Shown here piece after piece: positions 1 to 11,985 of a stretch of 64,000 nucleotides of DNA. Positions within the stretch are counted from its first letter, which is position 1. Each line of letters opens with the position of its first letter. The translations under genes and the position numbers were made by a program. The DNA is taken from NCBI RefSeq assembly GCF_009866525.1, contig NZ_CM020866.1, positions 1,791,646-1,855,645 of the forward strand. Reading direction: 5' to 3'. The stretch comes from Spiroplasma poulsonii (GTDB taxonomy: Bacteria > Bacillota_I > Bacilli_A > Mycoplasmatales > Mycoplasmataceae). The notes beneath the pieces are model-generated. The model saw nothing but the letters and a program-made list of their open reading frames with translations, did no database searches and had not been told where the DNA came from.

Positions 1-3000
1 TAAGCACGAGTTCTTCCTTTAATATCATCTGATTTAATTGTTAAAATTTCTCGTAGGGTATATGCTGCACCATAAGCTTCTAACGCCCATACTTCCATTT
101 CTCCAAAACGTTGTCCCCCATTTTGAGCTTTTCCTCCTAATGGTTGCTGTGTAATTAACGAGTATGGTCCAACATTTCGGGCATGTAATTTATCATCAAC
201 CATGTGTGATAATTTCAACATATACATTACTCCCACCGAAACTGGATTATCAAATTTTTCACCCGTACGACCATCAATTAAAACTTCTTTCCCGAAGTTT
301 TTCATGTTAGCTTTTTCCATAATTTCAATTAATTCTTCATTTGTCATTCCATCAAAAACTGGCGTCGAAACTTTTTGTCCTAATTTTTTAGCCGCCATTC
401 CTAAGTGAATTTCTAGCACCTGACCAATATTCATCCGCGATGGTACTCCTAATGGATTTAACATAATATCAATTGGGGTTCCATCTTCCATATGGGGCAT
501 ATCTTCTAATGGTAAAATTTTTGAAATAACCCCTTTGTTTCCATGGCGTCCAGCCATTTTATCTCCCTCTTGAATTTTTCGTTTTTGAACAATATAAATT
601 TTAATGACTTCTAAAACATCAGCAGATAATTCATATTTTTCACGAGGAAAACGTTTAATTGCTTGAATAATTCCTTCACCACCATTTGGTACACGTAATG
701 AATTATCTTTAACATTTTTTGATTTTTCACCAAAAATTGCTTGTAACAATTTATCTTCTGGTGATAATTGGGTTTGACCTTTTGGTGTTACTTTTCCAAC
801 TAAAATGTCACCTGGTTTAACTTCTGTTCCAATAATGACCAATCCATCATCATCTAAGAATTTACGAGCATTCTCCGAAATATTTGGAATTTCACGAGTA
901 ATCTCTTCTCCTCCTTGTTTTGTTTGACGGCGTTCAATTGTATACTCTTCAATATGAATCGATGTAAAAACATCATCTGAAACTAAGCGTTCAGAAACAA
1001 TAATAGCATCTTCATAGTTATAACCATTTCAAGTTGTAAAGGCAACAACAACATTTTGCCCTAATGCCAACTCTCCTTTATCAATTGATGGTCCATCCGC
1101 TAAAACTTGTCCTTTTTCAACTTTTTGACCCTGTTTTACTAATGGAACATGTGTCAATGAAGTTCCTTGATTACTACGTACAAAAGTATCTAAATTATAA
1201 TTCTTTAGCCCTTCTTTTGTTTTTAAAACAATTCTTGTTGCATCAACATAATCAATACTACCATCATATTGTGACACAATCGCTAATCCTGAATCACGTG
1301 CTGCCGCATATTCAACTCCTGTCCCAACATATGGTGAATTTGGTGAAATTAGTGGAATTGCTTGACGTTGCATATTAGCTCCCATTAAAGCACGGTTAGC
1401 ATCATCATTTTCTAAAAAAGGAATACAACTTGTCGCAATTGAAACAATTTGTTTTGGTGAAACATCGACATAGTCAACATCATTACGCGTTGCAATAATA
1501 TTTTCACCTTGGAATCGTGCAACTACTTGTTCATCTAAGATTTCACCTTTATCACTTAAACGAATATTTGCTTGTGCAACAACATAATTTTTTTCTTGAT
1601 CTGCTGTTAAATAATCATTTTCAGCAGTAACTTTGCAGTCAATAACACGACGATATGGTGTTTCAATAAACCCAAAGGCATTAATTTTAGCATATGTTGC
1701 TAAATTATTAATTAATCCAATATTGGGTCCTTCTGGTGTTTCAATCGGGCAAATTCGTCCATAATGTGAGTAATGGACATCCCGCACTTCTAATCCAGCA
1801 CGTTCTCTTGATAACCCTCCTGGCCCCAACGCTGTTAACCTACGCTTATTTGTTAACTCTGCTAATGGATTTGTTTGATCCATAAATTGTGATAACTGTG
1901 ATAAATTGAAAAATTCTCCAATAATAGCAGACAATGGTTTATTATTAATAATATTTGATGGTTTCATTTTGAATAAGTTTGATGTTGACATTTTTTCTTT
2001 AACATTTTTTTCAATTCTTAATAAACCAATACGAAATTGATTTTGTAATAATTCTCCAATTGTACGAACACGACGGTTTCCTAAATGATCAATATCGTCA
2101 ACTTCACCAATTCCATCCGTTAAATTTAATAAATATGAAAATGTTGCCAAAATATCTGGTACAGTAATATATTCATCATTTGCATTTGGATCAATTCCAA
2201 TAATGTTTGCTACACGCGTGCGAACTTCATTATCAACATAAACTTTAATTTTTTGAATTTTTTTTGAACAAGTAACTTCATCACTAAATTTAACTTCTTC
2301 TAAACAAGCTCCCGCTTTTAAAACTCCTTTTAGTTTATTAATGGCTTCTTTATCCATTAAAGTTCCTTCTTTAAAAACAACTTTACCATTAACATCTTTA
2401 ATATCCTCAGCTAAAACTTTGTTATAAATTCGGTTTTCAACAGATAATTTTTGAACTAATTTAAAACGTCCCGCTTTTGTTAAATCATATTTACGTTTAT
2501 CAAATAATAATCCGTATAAATATTTTGTTGCACCATCAGGTGTTGCGGTTTCTCCTGAACGAATTTTTTTATAAATTTCTTGAACCGCAATACTTTGATC
2601 ATAAGCAATGTCACCGGTATATGGATCTAATTCATAAGTGCTTTTTACTAATTTATTGTCACCAAAAATATCTAGTGCATCCTCTTTAACAATTCCTAAT
2701 GCCGTTAAGAAATTAGCAACTGATACTTTTCGAGATTTATCAATCTTTATATAAAAAACATTTTCAAAGCGTTCTTCTTTTCCCACTTTAATTTTTTTAT
2801 GATCTGATTCAAATTCTAACCATATTCCTCGTGATGGAATTAAATCAACATAATAAACATTTTCCCCATTTTTACGGTTTAAATCAATTTTATAATATGC
2901 TCCCGGTGAACGAACCAATTGTGAAACAACAACCTTTTCTGAACCATTAACAATAAAAGTTCCTTTTCCAGTCATTAATGGAAAATCACCAAAAAAGACC

Positions 3001-3530
3001 TCTCCTTCTTTTTCAATTGTAATATCCACTAATAACTTATCTTCTAGTCTTTCCGTAATTGTTACCGTACATGTTGCTGTTTCATCGCCAGAGTGAATAT
3101 CATAATAAATAACATCTGGTGATTTTTTTAAAATTGTGATCATGTGTCCAACACGTTCTTCAATTCATGATTTAATTAATTCTGGTTCCCCTTTAACAAT
3201 TAATTTTTCTACTTCTAAATCTTTTGAATTAATTGTTAATTTTAAATTGGAATAAATTGGTGCTTCAAAAATTTTTGACTCATCTTTTGCTTGAGAAATA
3301 GTTCGCCGCGGCTCTCTAAATTCTCAATTTAACATCTCTAAAAAAATATTTCCCTCATGTCCTACAATTGGAAATACCTCACTGAACACTTCGCTAATAC
3401 CGATTTTCTTAAATCAATCATATGTTTCAGTTTGAATTTCAATTAAGTTTGGTAAATCTAAATTCCCACTTACTTTTGTATAATCGATTCTTTTAGCATA
3501 GTGCCCAAATTCTTTTTCTTTTAATGCCAT
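1..3530 (-). CDS. rpoB: RNA polymerase beta subunit (3' end beyond window)
   Basis: Beta subunit of the DNA-dependent RNA polymerase core. Translated with UGA as Trp it begins [14 protein letters not shown] at the ATG ending at 3530 and stays open for 1176 codons to the window edge. Family landmarks are clear: the [20 protein letters not shown] region, the segment ending [11 protein letters not shown] (rifampicin-pocket neighbourhood), and the lobe segment that reads [12 protein letters not shown]. The last codons visible read KGRTRAY, so roughly the final 100 residues are missing from the window. Several TGA codons (for example near 3166 and 1030) would break the gene under the standard code. 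rpoC would normally follow to the left, outside the window. Identity is certain. Confidence 0.98.
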
Positions 3531-3660
3531 TAATTATTAACCTCACTTTTCACAATATACGCTTATAAATTTTATATTGGTTTAGAAGAAAAGTCAATCA
3601 TTTTGACCATTTCCTTATCTTTTTTAAAATCTTTTTGTTCACTTTTTATCACAAGCCTTA

Positions 3661-3816
3661 CTACTTATGACGGTCACAGACAAAAATTTCATCATCAGTT
3701 GCGCCAACCATTGCTTGTTTCATCTTTCCGAATAAAACTCCCGCAGCGCCACCAGCAACTCCTTGTTTTTCTTGTTCTGCAACACATTTAAAACATTTTG
3801 GATTAAAATCTGCCAT
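3661..3816 (-). CDS. small Cys-pair hypothetical protein, 51 aa
   Basis: Short gene upstream of rpoB, same strand, with a strong AGGAGG ribosome site just before the ATG at 3816. The protein starts MADFNPKCFKCVAEQEKQG, contains a C-x2-C pair at residues 8-11 and a single late Cys before the terminal DRHK, with a glycine/alanine stretch in the middle. The cysteine spacing could bind metal but is too sparse to assign a fold. I do not recognise the family. Start site, ribosome site and absence of stops support a real gene. Confidence 0.72.
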   Translation of the reverse strand: MADFNPKCFKCVAEQEKQGVAGGAAGVLFGKMKQAMVGATDDEIFVCDRHK

Positions 3817-3855
3817 CTGTTTTACCTCCTTTAAGGTCTTCTTAATTTTACTAAA

Positions 3856-3885
3856 AAATAATTAAGTTTTGCAACTTAATTATTT
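3856..3885 (-). terminator. rho-independent terminator
   Basis: Perfect 13-bp stem (3856-3868 with 3873-3885) around a 4-nt loop, followed on the minus strand by a T run. It overlaps the stop codon of the lipoprotein gene to its right and separates that gene from the small Cys-pair gene. Confidence 0.85.
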
Positions 3886-5531
3886 ATCAATTAAAATTCA
3901 TGCTCATCATCCATGCTGAACATTAATATCTCCAGCATTTGAACCATATTCTGTATAAAAAATTGAATTCATCCGATCTTGGCCAAAAGTAAATGCTAAG
4001 CAAAATGATGCGTTTTTATAATTAAAAACAATTTTGTCACGGGTTGGTTCATAATCATTTGGTCCCCCAATTCATAATGACTTGTCCTTAACTAGATTAT
4101 GCAAATTGAATAATTCAATATCAGGTAAATTTTTTCCTATCTTACTACGTTTAAAATTAGTTAAGAGTTTTTTAAAGATTCTATTTGCACTACTAATATC
4201 ATTTTTAAATTCTGCAAAAAGACTATCCCCAACATGAAAAACACTAGTGTTTTTAAAATTATTAGCATCACTACTTCCAAGAACTCGTTTTTTTAATTCA
4301 ACATTATAGTATTTATGAAATGCTACAATAATTTTCCCAAAATTAATTAATTTGCTATCTAATCCTTGGCGACTAATTAAAATATTACTTTCAAAAGTTT
4401 GATTATTAATTTTTAAAGTTCCTGCCAATGGTAAACCATATAGTGAAATATAATTTAAATTAACATTTAATTTTGCTAACATCATATTGTTATGATCAAC
4501 ATTAAAAATTGGTAAACTTTTCTTATATTCTGTCACAAAATTTTCTGGTGTTAAACCAATTGGGTTAAGACCTTCACCAGCTCAAAGCGCGGGTTGATAG
4601 TTTCCAATATCATCTTTTTCTAGAATTTGACCGGAATTTTCTGCGGTTATTGTTCCAGAAATTAAACGCATTAATTTTTTATTTCCACCATTGTCAAATA
4701 CAATTGCATCACGAACTGATTGGTCAATTTCAGAATCTTCTCTAATCATGTTCTTTAAATTACTAACAAAAATGTCATCCAACGGTTTAACATCCATATT
4801 ATAATTAATTTGAAAATTAGTATAAATTGAACGAAACTTGTCATTGCTATCAATAACTACTTTTTAATAATTATTAAAGAATCTAATTAAAATTTTAGTC
4901 ATTGTTTGAATTGAATTTTGTAAAAGTTTTTGAATTTTTTCTGGTTCATTTGTAATAATATAAGTAATCGTAAACGGCATTAACTGATTTAAATTTTTAA
5001 AACTCAAGTTTAACACAAACTTATATTGTAATTGCACCGCTTTAACGCCCGCCACTGGGGTATTGGTTAATTTACCAATTTTATCTAAATCAATATAATT
5101 TAACGTAAATTTACTTTGTTTTTTATCAAATGTTAATGGCACCGTATTCAAATAATAATTTGAATATTCTCGAATAATTTCAAAATTTAAATTATCAAAA
5201 ACAGAGCGAAAACCATTCTCAACGTTTTCTAATCCCAAACTAATCTTTGGGTCTGTTTTATCAAGTTCGATACTTTGCTGATCTTTATTAACTAAATCAT
5301 AAAAAGGGGTCAATTCTGAAAAGGCATTTGAATCCTTCAAATTACTATTATTATCATAATCAGTAATAACAGAACTAACTTTACTAGAAATTTTAGTTAA
5401 ATTTATCATATCATTTTGTAAATTTGAGTTGTCATAATCATTAACAATATTTTTCTTATAACAACCCGCCAGATTAATTGGGCCCCTGTTTTTATAGCCG
5501 AAATGGCAAAAATAGTTAATAGTTTTTTCAT
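3880..5531 (-). pseudogene. mollicute lipoprotein, broken (frameshift plus in-frame TAA)
   Basis: The start is MKKLLTIFAISAIKTGA at 5531, a lipoprotein signal, but the lipobox (LAGC) lies in the next frame. A one-base loss in the GGGGCCC run near 5482 would explain this. The frame then runs to a TAA at 4866-4864 and continues in the same frame after it for 328 more codons, ending at 3880. The intact paralogue at 15669-17225 is a single open frame across the equivalent point: both share a 'FTLNYIDLDK/FTINYIDPKA' segment and a 'NLNYISLYGLPL/NLNAISIFGLPL' segment. This supports one original gene of about 550 codons, now disrupted twice. The product would have been a surface-anchored lipoprotein of unknown function. 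A sequencing error could explain the frameshift but less easily the TAA. Confidence 0.8.
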
Positions 5532-5567
5532 TTTGTTTCCTCTGAAAAACAATACCTTTTGTTTCCT

Positions 5568-5591
5568 ATTATTATTATTATTATTATTATT
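5568..5591. repeat. (ATT)8 microsatellite upstream of lipoprotein gene
   Basis: Eight uninterrupted ATT units (AAT on the coding strand) lie 37 nt upstream of the lipoprotein start, next to a TATAAT-like box. The repeat is in the promoter or 5' leader, where slippage would change spacing. Confidence 0.9.
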
Positions 5592-5622
5592 ATAAAAAAG
5601 CAAGTATTTAACTAAACATAAT

Positions 5623-5649
5623 AAAAAAACAACCAATAGTTGTTTTTTT
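5623..5649. terminator. terminator of the BMP/Nup transporter operon
   Basis: 11-bp stem AAAAAAACAAC / GTTGTTTTTTT (5623-5633 with 5639-5649) around a 5-nt loop. T/A runs on both sides let it work in both directions. It overlaps the stop codon of the last permease gene. Confidence 0.85.
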
Positions 5650-6562
5650 ACCGCAGGGACTTATCAAAGGGAATTCCTGACGCTTTTGGAATTTTGGAAT
5701 ATTTAGAAAATGCGACCATTGTCACTAACGCTAAAACAAATGGTAATATTTTTAGCAATTGGTTTGATGGATCAGCAATATTTCAACCAGTAAATCGTCA
5801 TAATGTTCCTGCTAACGCAATTAAGAAACTAAATAAAACAGATCCTAAGGTAATATATTGAATTCTTCATTGTCCAAAAATCATAATTGCTAAGGTAATA
5901 TAACCTTGGCCTTGTACATCACCACGAAATTGACCTGAAACATAATGGGTAAACATTGCACCAGCTAAACCAGCTAAACATCCTGAAATAATAACCGCTT
6001 TATACCTTGTTTTAATTACATTAATTCCAGAAGCATCAATTGCATTTGGATTTTCGCCACATCCAGCGTAACGAATTCCTGTTTTAGTAAATCTAAAGAA
6101 AACAAAGGTAAAAATCGCTAGAACAATTGCAATAATTAAAAAAATATTAATAATTTTTGCTCGATCGATTCCAATTGTGCTAAAACCAGTTTGAATCATA
6201 TTTCCGGCAGCTAAAGCTGGAATACTAACAAAGAATAATCCTAATCCTGTTGCTAATAAGTTTAAAGCTGTCCCCGAAATTACTTGCTGTGCTTTTAAAG
6301 TGATTGAAGCAAAACCATGCAATAAGGCAAATGCTCCCCCAACAATTGTGGCAATTAATAAAGCAATGATTTGCATGCCATTTCCATATTGTGAAAGAAC
6401 TTTTCCTAACAATGCATAGACTAAAGCCCCAATAATCATCATTCCATCAATCGCAATATTAATAACACCAGCTCGTTCTGAATATAACCCCGCCATTGCA
6501 GCAATTAATAATACAGCAAAAAGGACCGAACCATTGGCAAATAATTGTGAAACTGCTTCCAT
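5648..6562 (-). CDS. nucleoside/sugar ABC transporter permease (NupQ/YufQ-like), 304 aa
   Basis: Second permease of a BMP-type ABC importer. It begins MEAVSQLFANGSVLFAVLL and has about eight hydrophobic segments. The conserved branched-amino-acid/nucleoside permease stretch 'SERAGVINIAIDGMM' is at residues 28-42 and the loop 'YAGCGENPNAIDASGINV' follows. The EAA-like loop region 'SGCLAGLAGAM' is present. The ATG overlaps the preceding TAA by one base (TAATG), indicating translational coupling. It is the last gene of the operon and its stop lies in the terminator. By family it forms the membrane channel with the larger permease next to it. The substrate is inferred as a nucleoside from the operon type and not read from the sequence. 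Confidence 0.9.
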
Positions 6563-8727
6563 TAGTTTTTTCCTCCTTCTTGTGCTGACTTATGATATAC
6601 TGATTTCTGACGAAGATACTCTGTTTTTAAAATTTTATTATCTTCACCAACAGCCTTAATAATTGTATTTAACTTCTGATTTAATTCATTTCTTCACTGC
6701 GGTAAATTTGTCCGATGTTTTTCTTTAACAACTTTATTTTCAACATCAAATTGTTGTTTCATCGTTGTTAATTGTATTGTTAAATCTTTTTTTAACATCA
6801 TTACTTCTTTTTGAATCCCAGGATCATTTTTTAATTTAACATCAATTGCTTTTAATTCATGTTTAATTTCTTTTCGTGTCTGGTAATTTGTTATTTTAAA
6901 CTGACACATTTCTTTCCACTGTTGATGTTTTAGTTTTTTAATTTCTTGATTTAATTGTTTAGTAACAACCTTTTCTTTACTTTGCAATGTTTTAAAATCA
7001 GTTAAATATTTTTGTTGAATTTCATCAAAAACAGGATAATAACTCTCACGCAACTTTTTAATGGCATCCTCTTGTTTTAAGATTAAATCACCATATTGTG
7101 TTTGTAATTGTACTAATCTAGCATATAAATCTTTTTTCGGTAGACCATAAAGTTGAGAAAGTTTTTGTTTTGTTTGTCCTTTACATTTTTTAACTGTTTG
7201 AACATAATTTCGTTTTAAAAAACTAGCTTGTTGTTTTTTTAATAAATATTCATTTTTTACTTGTACAAAATGATCCATTGCTGAACCAAGAGCAATAAAA
7301 ACGGCTAAATCATATTTTGTTTCAATTCCTCGTTGCCCAATTTTTGCTGCTTCTTTGTATTTTGAATTTGTAAAGAAACGCATTTCTGTTTTTAAAGTTG
7401 TAATCTTTCCAGCATATAATGTTAATTCATCATTAATTTCTTCACGATAAGCTTTAATTAATTCCTTATCTCCTTGCTGTTTTAATTCATGGATTTTAAC
7501 TCGATACCTTTTATTGATTGTTTTGATTTGTCTCTGATATGTTTTAATTTGTTGCTTATATTCATCATATTCTTGTTTTCAATCAACATGATGGCGAATA
7601 TTTCACCAACGACTAATTCAAAAAATTGGTTTGAAGTAAATAAATAGGGCCGAAATCGCGGTCATATAAATAATAATCCCAAAAATTAATTGTCCCATTT
7701 GTTTTGACATTTGAAAATCTGGTAATTGCGTTGCTTGTAACGCTGCGGTTTTAATGATTCCTCATAATAAAGCAATTGGTAAAATCGCAACACCATTAGT
7801 AAAAGCAACTAATGCAACAGCAATCGCATCAAATCCAACCACCGGCAAAGCATCCGTTGTAAACTGCAAGACCGTTGATTGAGTCATATAATATAGCATT
7901 CCTAAAACACCAGCTAGTCCACCCGATAAGGCCATTGACACAATCATATAGGCACGAACGTTTGTTCCAGCATATAGTGAAGCATTTCTTGATTTTCCAA
8001 CCGCTTTAATCCGAAATCCTAATACTGTATAATTCATAATGAAGATAGCTGTTAGTAATAATAACATTGCAATAATAAATGGAATAATTCAGGTTTGACC
8101 ATTTAATGTTAAATTAAAATTAGGAGCAGCTGTAACAATATCAATTGTTGAATTATGATTTGAATTTCACATCCCATGCGCGGGATTCATAAACATTCAT
8201 TTCATCACATATCAAACAATTCAATTTAACATAATTGTTGAAACAACTTCATGAATATTAAAATACGCTTTTAGTGCACCAGCAATTGCTGCTAAAGCTG
8301 CTCCAACTAAAATTGAAATAAGCAACGCCCCAACAACACCAGCTCCCTGACTAATAGCTGGATTTTTTAATCCTAAAACAATTGTCATACTACCAGCAAG
8401 GAGCATTTGTCCGGGAACTCCAATATTAAATAGTCCCGCTTTAAACCCAACCGCAACAGCTAACCCCGCAACAATATAGATTGCTCAATATGTTAATGTT
8501 TGGTCTTTTAATAAAGGGTGGAAAGCTAAACGAAAAACATAACTAAAGAATAACAATGGATTTGAAGCATTTGCACCAATAATAATAAAACTAAGAATAG
8601 CTCCCGCAATAATGGCACAAACAGATGCTTTAAAATAATTCATTTTTGTTTTGAATTCATTTGAACGAAAGAAAATTTTGGTTTTTTGTCTTAACAATCA
8701 GCCATAACTTTTAATTTGTTTTTGCAT
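6562..8727 (-). CDS. ABC transporter permease with long C-terminal coiled-coil extension (NupP/YufP-like), 721 aa
   Basis: First permease of the BMP/Nup operon. Residues 1 to about 380 are a normal permease with many hydrophobic segments, 'AGLFNIGVPGQMLLAGSM' near residue 100 and 'GKSRNASLYAGTNVRAYMI' later. After the last membrane segment (near 'TAISALFIYFKPIFWISRWW') comes a charged tail of about 330 residues rich in Lys, Glu and Gln with heptad-like spacing, predicted coiled coil and probably cytoplasmic. Bacterial homologues are about 350 residues, so this is roughly double length. The frame is open throughout when UGA is Trp (for example near 8485, 8221 and 7762). The start at 8727 overlaps the ATPase gene by 17 nt. 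The tail's role is unknown. Confidence 0.88.
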
Positions 8728-10276
8728 CAATTTGAGTTCCTTTCTGCTGATATGTCCCAGCCATCATTAAGCCAATTTCTTCTCGTTTAACCTTGTTTCC
8801 AAAAACTTCACCCGTCACCCGACCATTATGTAAAACAACAATGCGGTCAGCTAAACTAATAATTTCTTCTAATTCATAAGAAACAAGGAGCACTGCGTTA
8901 CCTTGTGCCTTTTCTTCTAAAATTTTATTATGAATGTATTCAATCGCACCAACATCTAATCCCCGGGTTGGTTGAACAACAACTAAAATATTATGCTGAC
9001 GTGATAATTCACGACCAATAATTAGTTTTTGTTGATTACCACCAGATAGTTCTCTTGTCATCGCAAAACCAGAGTTAGCACCACGAACATCATATTTTGT
9101 AACAATTTGTTGGGCATATAACTGAATTGCAGCTTTATCTAATAAACCATAATTTGAAAATGGTTCTTGATTAATATTTTGTAACACAACATTATCAATT
9201 GCATTAAAATCTAAAATCAAACCATACTTATGACGATCTTCGGGAATATGTGACATTCCATTTTGATAACGTTCATAAATGCTTTTCTTCGTAACATTAA
9301 TATCATTAAAAATTATTTTTCCTGATGTTACTTTTTCTAATCCTGCTAGAGCATTAACTAACTCAGTTTGCCCATTTCCTTCCACTCCGGCAATCGCAAC
9401 AATTTCACCGGCCTGAACCGTTAAATTAAAATCATCTAAAGCCATTAAACGCGTTAATCCTTTTTTCTTTACTGATAAATTTTCAATTTTTAATAAGGCT
9501 TCCTTTTGTGGGGCTTTTCCATCATTTTTAATAGCAACCAAATTCCGCCCAACCATTGCTTCAGCAATTTCTTTTTCGTTTTTATCTTTAACCTCAAATG
9601 TTTCAATAACTTTTCCACGACGAATAACCGTCGCACGATCAGCAATTTTTTTAACTTCATCTAGTTTATGTGAAATAAAAATAATTGTTTTTCCATCTTT
9701 TTTTAGATCTAACATAATTTTTAATAACCCCTCAATTTCTTGTGGTGTTAATACTGCCGTTGGTTCATCAAAAACTAAAATGTCAGCACCACGGTATAAA
9801 ATTTTTAAAATTTCTACCCGCTGCTGCATCCCAACTGAAATGTTGGCAATCTTTGAACGAAAATCAACTTGTAAATTATATTTAATCGCAATTTGGGCAA
9901 TATCTCGTGTTTCTTTTTGTCGATCAAGAAATACTTTACCAACTACTTTTTCATGTCCTAATGTAATATTGTCTAAAACAGTAAAAATATCAATTAATTT
10001 AAAATGTTGGTGAACCATCCCAATTCCTAATTTATTTGCTTTAATTGGGTTGCTAATGTATTCTGGTTTTCCATTAACAAGAATTTCACCTTTTGTTGGT
10101 TCATATAACCCAAATAAAATACTCATTAAGGTTGATTTTCCAGCCCCATTTTCACCAATCAAAGTATGAATTTCACCTTTTTTAACTTTTAGGGTAATAT
10201 CATCATTTGCAATTAAATCACCAAAAACTTTTGTAATTGACTTCATTTCAATTGCATATTCATTATTATTTGCCAT
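8711..10276 (-). CDS. nucleoside ABC transporter ATPase, two ABC domains (NupO/YufO-like), 521 aa
   Basis: Tandem ATPase of a BMP-type importer. N-terminal domain: Walker A 'GENGAGKST' near residue 41, a signature region reading 'NISVGMQQRVEILK', and Walker B 'ILVFDEPTAVLTPQE'. C-terminal domain: degenerate Walker A 'GVEGNGQTEL', signature 'LSGGNQQKLIIGREL', and a Walker B region 'ILVVVQPTRGLDVG' in which the usual Glu position is Gln. This gives one standard and one degenerate nucleotide site, as is common in this family. It lies between the lipoprotein gene (14-nt gap) and the long permease (17-nt overlap). It powers uptake at the membrane. Confidence 0.95.
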   Translation of the reverse strand: MANNNEYAIEMKSITKVFGDLIANDDITLKVKKGEIHTLIGENGAGKSTLMSILFGLYEPTKGEILVNGKPEYISNPIKANKLGIGMVHQHFKLIDIFTVLDNITLGHEKVVGKVFLDRQKETRDIAQIAIKYNLQVDFRSKIANISVGMQQRVEILKILYRGADILVFDEPTAVLTPQEIEGLLKIMLDLKKDGKTIIFISHKLDEVKKIADRATVIRRGKVIETFEVKDKNEKEIAEAMVGRNLVAIKNDGKAPQKEALLKIENLSVKKKGLTRLMALDDFNLTVQAGEIVAIAGVEGNGQTELVNALAGLEKVTSGKIIFNDINVTKKSIYERYQNGMSHIPEDRHKYGLILDFNAIDNVVLQNINQEPFSNYGLLDKAAIQLYAQQIVTKYDVRGANSGFAMTRELSGGNQQKLIIGRELSRQHNILVVVQPTRGLDVGAIEYIHNKILEEKAQGNAVLLVSYELEEIISLADRIVVLHNGRVTGEVFGNKVKREEIGLMMAGTYQQKGTQIDAKTN

Positions 10277-10290
10277 TACTGTGTCCTTTC

Positions 10291-11691
10291 TTATAAAGCT
10301 GCTTCAATTGCATTTAGAATATAATCTTTTAATTTATCACTACTTTGATAAGTATTTGCTAATGTTTTTGAAAATACTTGTACAGCAACCGGTGGTTGTC
10401 CTTCAATCCCACGTGAATACACATCTTGTAATACTTCAACAATTTTATCAAAAACAGTATCTTTTGCATGTTGATCTGTCTCGTTATGAATGAATGCAAC
10501 AGTATCATCATTAATTGCCTTTGTTTTTTCAATTCCAGTTCAAGTCGGATGTTGAATTGATGATTGATCAATATTAATTCAACAGTCAGGAGTTGCTTTA
10601 CTATTATCTCATGTTTTATTATCTTCTTGATAACCACACGTTGATGAATAAATATTTTTTAATGCTTCTGAAGTTGAAGTTGCAATTTCTTTTAAAGCAC
10701 TTGTCACAACAATTTCTTCGCCATAAATTTTTGATTGCTCCGTATCAACCCCAATAACTTTTGCCATTGATTTATTATATCTAATTCGATCAATTGTATC
10801 TTGTGTTTGCGGTCCAGCAACTGGAAAAATAATACTTGCTTTACGAGAAATCAATTCATCAGAAATATCTTTGCCTTGCCCAACCTCAAATGATTGTGAA
10901 AATCATGATTCATTACTTTTAACAACATTTTGAACTTTTCCAATTGGTTGTAATGATGTAACCTTTGGATTCATTTTTTGTACTTGTTTCAAAATATCAT
11001 TTTTAATTTGATATAGTTCTGGGAAACTACTATCATTAATAATTGTATTGAGGATATCAGCTGCAACAATAAAACCTCACATATAGTTTGAAACAGCATC
11101 AGGGTTATCCATTCCACCATAGGTCGCAATTTTTAAACCATCAGGATATCTCTCTTGATTAGCATTCAATCATAAAGCTGCTGCAATGCCAGCAAAGAAA
11201 CCAGAAGATTCAGCTTCATAAGTTATTCCAATAATATTTTTTGCTAATGGTCTTGTTGTATCCATTCCCAAGTGAATATTTTGGCTACTTCCATCAATAT
11301 AAATAATATTTTGTGCCACTTCTGCTGATCAGCCAATTGTATTACCGTGAACAAACCCTGGTAAAATGATCGTTTTAGCTCCGGCAATATTTGCCGTTAC
11401 ATAGGCTGTTTTAAAATCAGAAGGGGTTTGACTTGCTGGTTCAAAATAACTAGCTCGTCAATTACTTTTTTTCCACTCTGCAGTGGTAATTTTTGGATCT
11501 TTTTGTAAAACAACGTATTTACTTGCTCCATCTCATGCTGATTCATTAAATGATGCATCAGTAATTGTTCCAGCATCAGTAATAACCCAAATATCACTAT
11601 CAAAAGTGTATTTTTTTGCACAAGCGACAAGAGAAGTACCTGAAGTGGTTATTAACGTTGATACTGTTAGAAAACTGAGCAATTTTCTCAT
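10291..11691 (-). CDS. BMP-family substrate-binding lipoprotein, 466 aa
   Basis: Surface lipoprotein that would capture the substrate for the downstream ABC importer. It begins MRKLLSFLTVSTLITTSGTSLVAC: basic N-terminus, hydrophobic core, lipobox ending in Cys24. The mature part has the BMP/Med hallmarks 'VITDAGTITDASFNESAWDGA', 'PGFVHGNTIGW', 'GFFAGIAAALWL' and 'VIGVDTEQS'. An AGGAGG site precedes the ATG at 11691. It is the first gene of the four-gene operon, whose promoter must lie in the 294-nt gap to its right, where I see no recognisable riboswitch. BMP proteins bind purine nucleosides in characterised cases, and the same is inferred here. Confidence 0.93.
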
Positions 11692-11919
11692 CGTGTGTTT
11701 CCTCCTATTATATTTTTAATTTCTATTTGGCAATTGAATATTCCCTTTTATATTATATTTATGATTTTTAAGACCCCAACAATGTAATATATCATTGCTA
11801 ATTTATTTTTAACATATTTTTAAGAGAAAAGAAAGGAAATAGTTTTACTTTCCAAATAAAAAAATAAATTCATATTAACTGAATTTAACTTTTTTATAAA
11901 TTTATTGTAATTAAATAAA

Positions 11920-11962
11920 AATAATATCTTTGAAAGATTCTTTCCTCTTTAAAGATATTATT
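11920..11962 (-). terminator. terminator with internal hairpin
   Basis: 12-bp stem AATAATATCTTT / AAAGATATTATT (11920-11931 with 11951-11962). Its loop contains a second small hairpin (GAAAG-ATT-CTTTC). A T run follows on the minus strand. It lies just after the broken secreted-protein gene and before the BMP operon. Confidence 0.8.
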
Positions 11963-11985
11963 TTAAACTAAAACTTTATTCTTAT

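Noticed and set aside
202..408. Plus-strand frame inside rpoB
   Set aside because: Antisense shadow of a conserved gene with no ribosome site or family pattern.
1029..3143. Reading the rpoB region as several genes ending at TGA
   Set aside because: TGA is Trp here; the frame is one continuous RpoB from 3530.
10281..10637. Overlapping frames on both strands at the end of the BMP gene
   Set aside because: The in-frame BMP lipoprotein continues through this region with UGA-Trp to its TAA at 10291.
11692..11985. Purine riboswitch before the nucleoside transporter operon
   Set aside because: Looked for the conserved purine-aptamer core and loops; none present, only an AT-rich promoter region and a terminator.
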